Assembly: GCA_902796465.1 (NCBI GenBank)
Contig: CADBPK010000041.1
Location: forward strand, 1 to 7,179
Direction: 5' to 3'
Length of the DNA: 7,179 nt
Source: an uncultured Erysipelotrichaceae bacterium
GTDB lineage: Bacteria > Bacillota_I > Bacilli_A > Erysipelotrichales > Erysipelotrichaceae
Shown here one piece after another: positions 7,148 through 7,179 of the stretch. The notes beneath the pieces were generated by a model, which saw only the letters and a list, made by a program, of their open reading frames with translations, did no database searches and was not told the DNA's origin. The translations under genes were made by a program, and so were the position numbers. Positions within the stretch are counted from its first letter, which is position 1. The number at the start of each line of letters is the position of its first letter.

Positions 7148-7179
7148 AACCCGGCAACGTGCTATGTTCGCATACACTA
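7148..7179 (-). rRNA. rrf: 5S ribosomal RNA, 3' end only (runs off right edge)
   Basis: The last bases of the window, read on the minus strand, include TGCGAACATAGCACGTTGCC followed by GGGTT. They follow the 3' end of bacterial 5S rRNA, where the Bacillus form is GTGAGAGTAGGACGCCGCC and mycoplasma forms have GAAAATAGCA: TG, GA, TAG, ACG and GCC fall at the right spacing, mostly with transitions between. An intrinsic terminator directly downstream is what an rRNA operon end would show. Only about 32 bases are visible, so the 5' strand of helix I cannot be checked. The exact 3' end is set by eye. The alternative is the end of an unseen gene. Confidence 0.68.

Noticed and set aside
7103..7179. 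Open minus-strand frame from the right edge, which might be the end of an upstream protein gene
   Set aside because: The frame would read through the terminator stem and T-tract, while the same bases match the 5S rRNA 3' end. The coding reading is less likely, though not excluded without more sequence.

Overview
The window is one leftward (minus-strand) gene cluster from a bacterium, most likely a low-to-mid GC Firmicute. The evidence for that is good GGAGG-type ribosome binding sites, the tsaE-tsaB-rimI-tsaD order, a Rex repressor and a YdiF/Uup-like ABC-F protein. The partial 5S rRNA looks Firmicute/Mollicute-like, so a clostridial or Erysipelotrichia-type genome is plausible. That placement is inference from gene content. 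No phylogeny was run.

Layout in the direction of transcription, from the right edge leftwards. First comes the apparent 3' end of a 5S rRNA (7148-7179), then a strong intrinsic terminator (7115-7139). A short promoter region with an extended -10 (7094-7102) follows, and then tsaE, tsaB, rimI and tsaD, which overlap one another end to end. A 55-nt gap before rex carries a second candidate promoter and an imperfect inverted repeat. After it come rex, asnS (17-nt gap), a LicD-family gene (20-nt class gap) and an ABC-F ATPase whose Shine-Dalgarno overlaps the licD stop. The ABC-F gene runs off the left edge after 542 codons. No convincing gene lies on the plus strand and there is no stretch above about 110 bases without a gene.

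How the genes fit together. TsaE, TsaB and TsaD build t6A at position 37 of tRNAs that read ANN codons. RimI acetylates protein N termini and is habitually encoded with them. AsnRS charges tRNA-Asn, itself a t6A tRNA, and the ABC-F protein is expected to act on the ribosome. Rex reads the NADH/NAD+ ratio and could tie the downstream half to redox state. LicD, a nucleotidyltransferase-fold enzyme that in known cases modifies surface glycopolymers with phosphocholine, is the outlier. In Bacillus subtilis the ydiB-C-D-E-F genes and rex (ydiH) are close neighbours, so this cluster looks like a conserved housekeeping neighbourhood with asnS and licD placed between rex and the ABC-F gene.

I found no mobile element, CRISPR array, defence system or obviously new system. 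The points most worth checking are the inverted repeat over the rex promoter, the licD insertion with tight coupling to the ABC-F gene, and the adjacent rRNA operon end.
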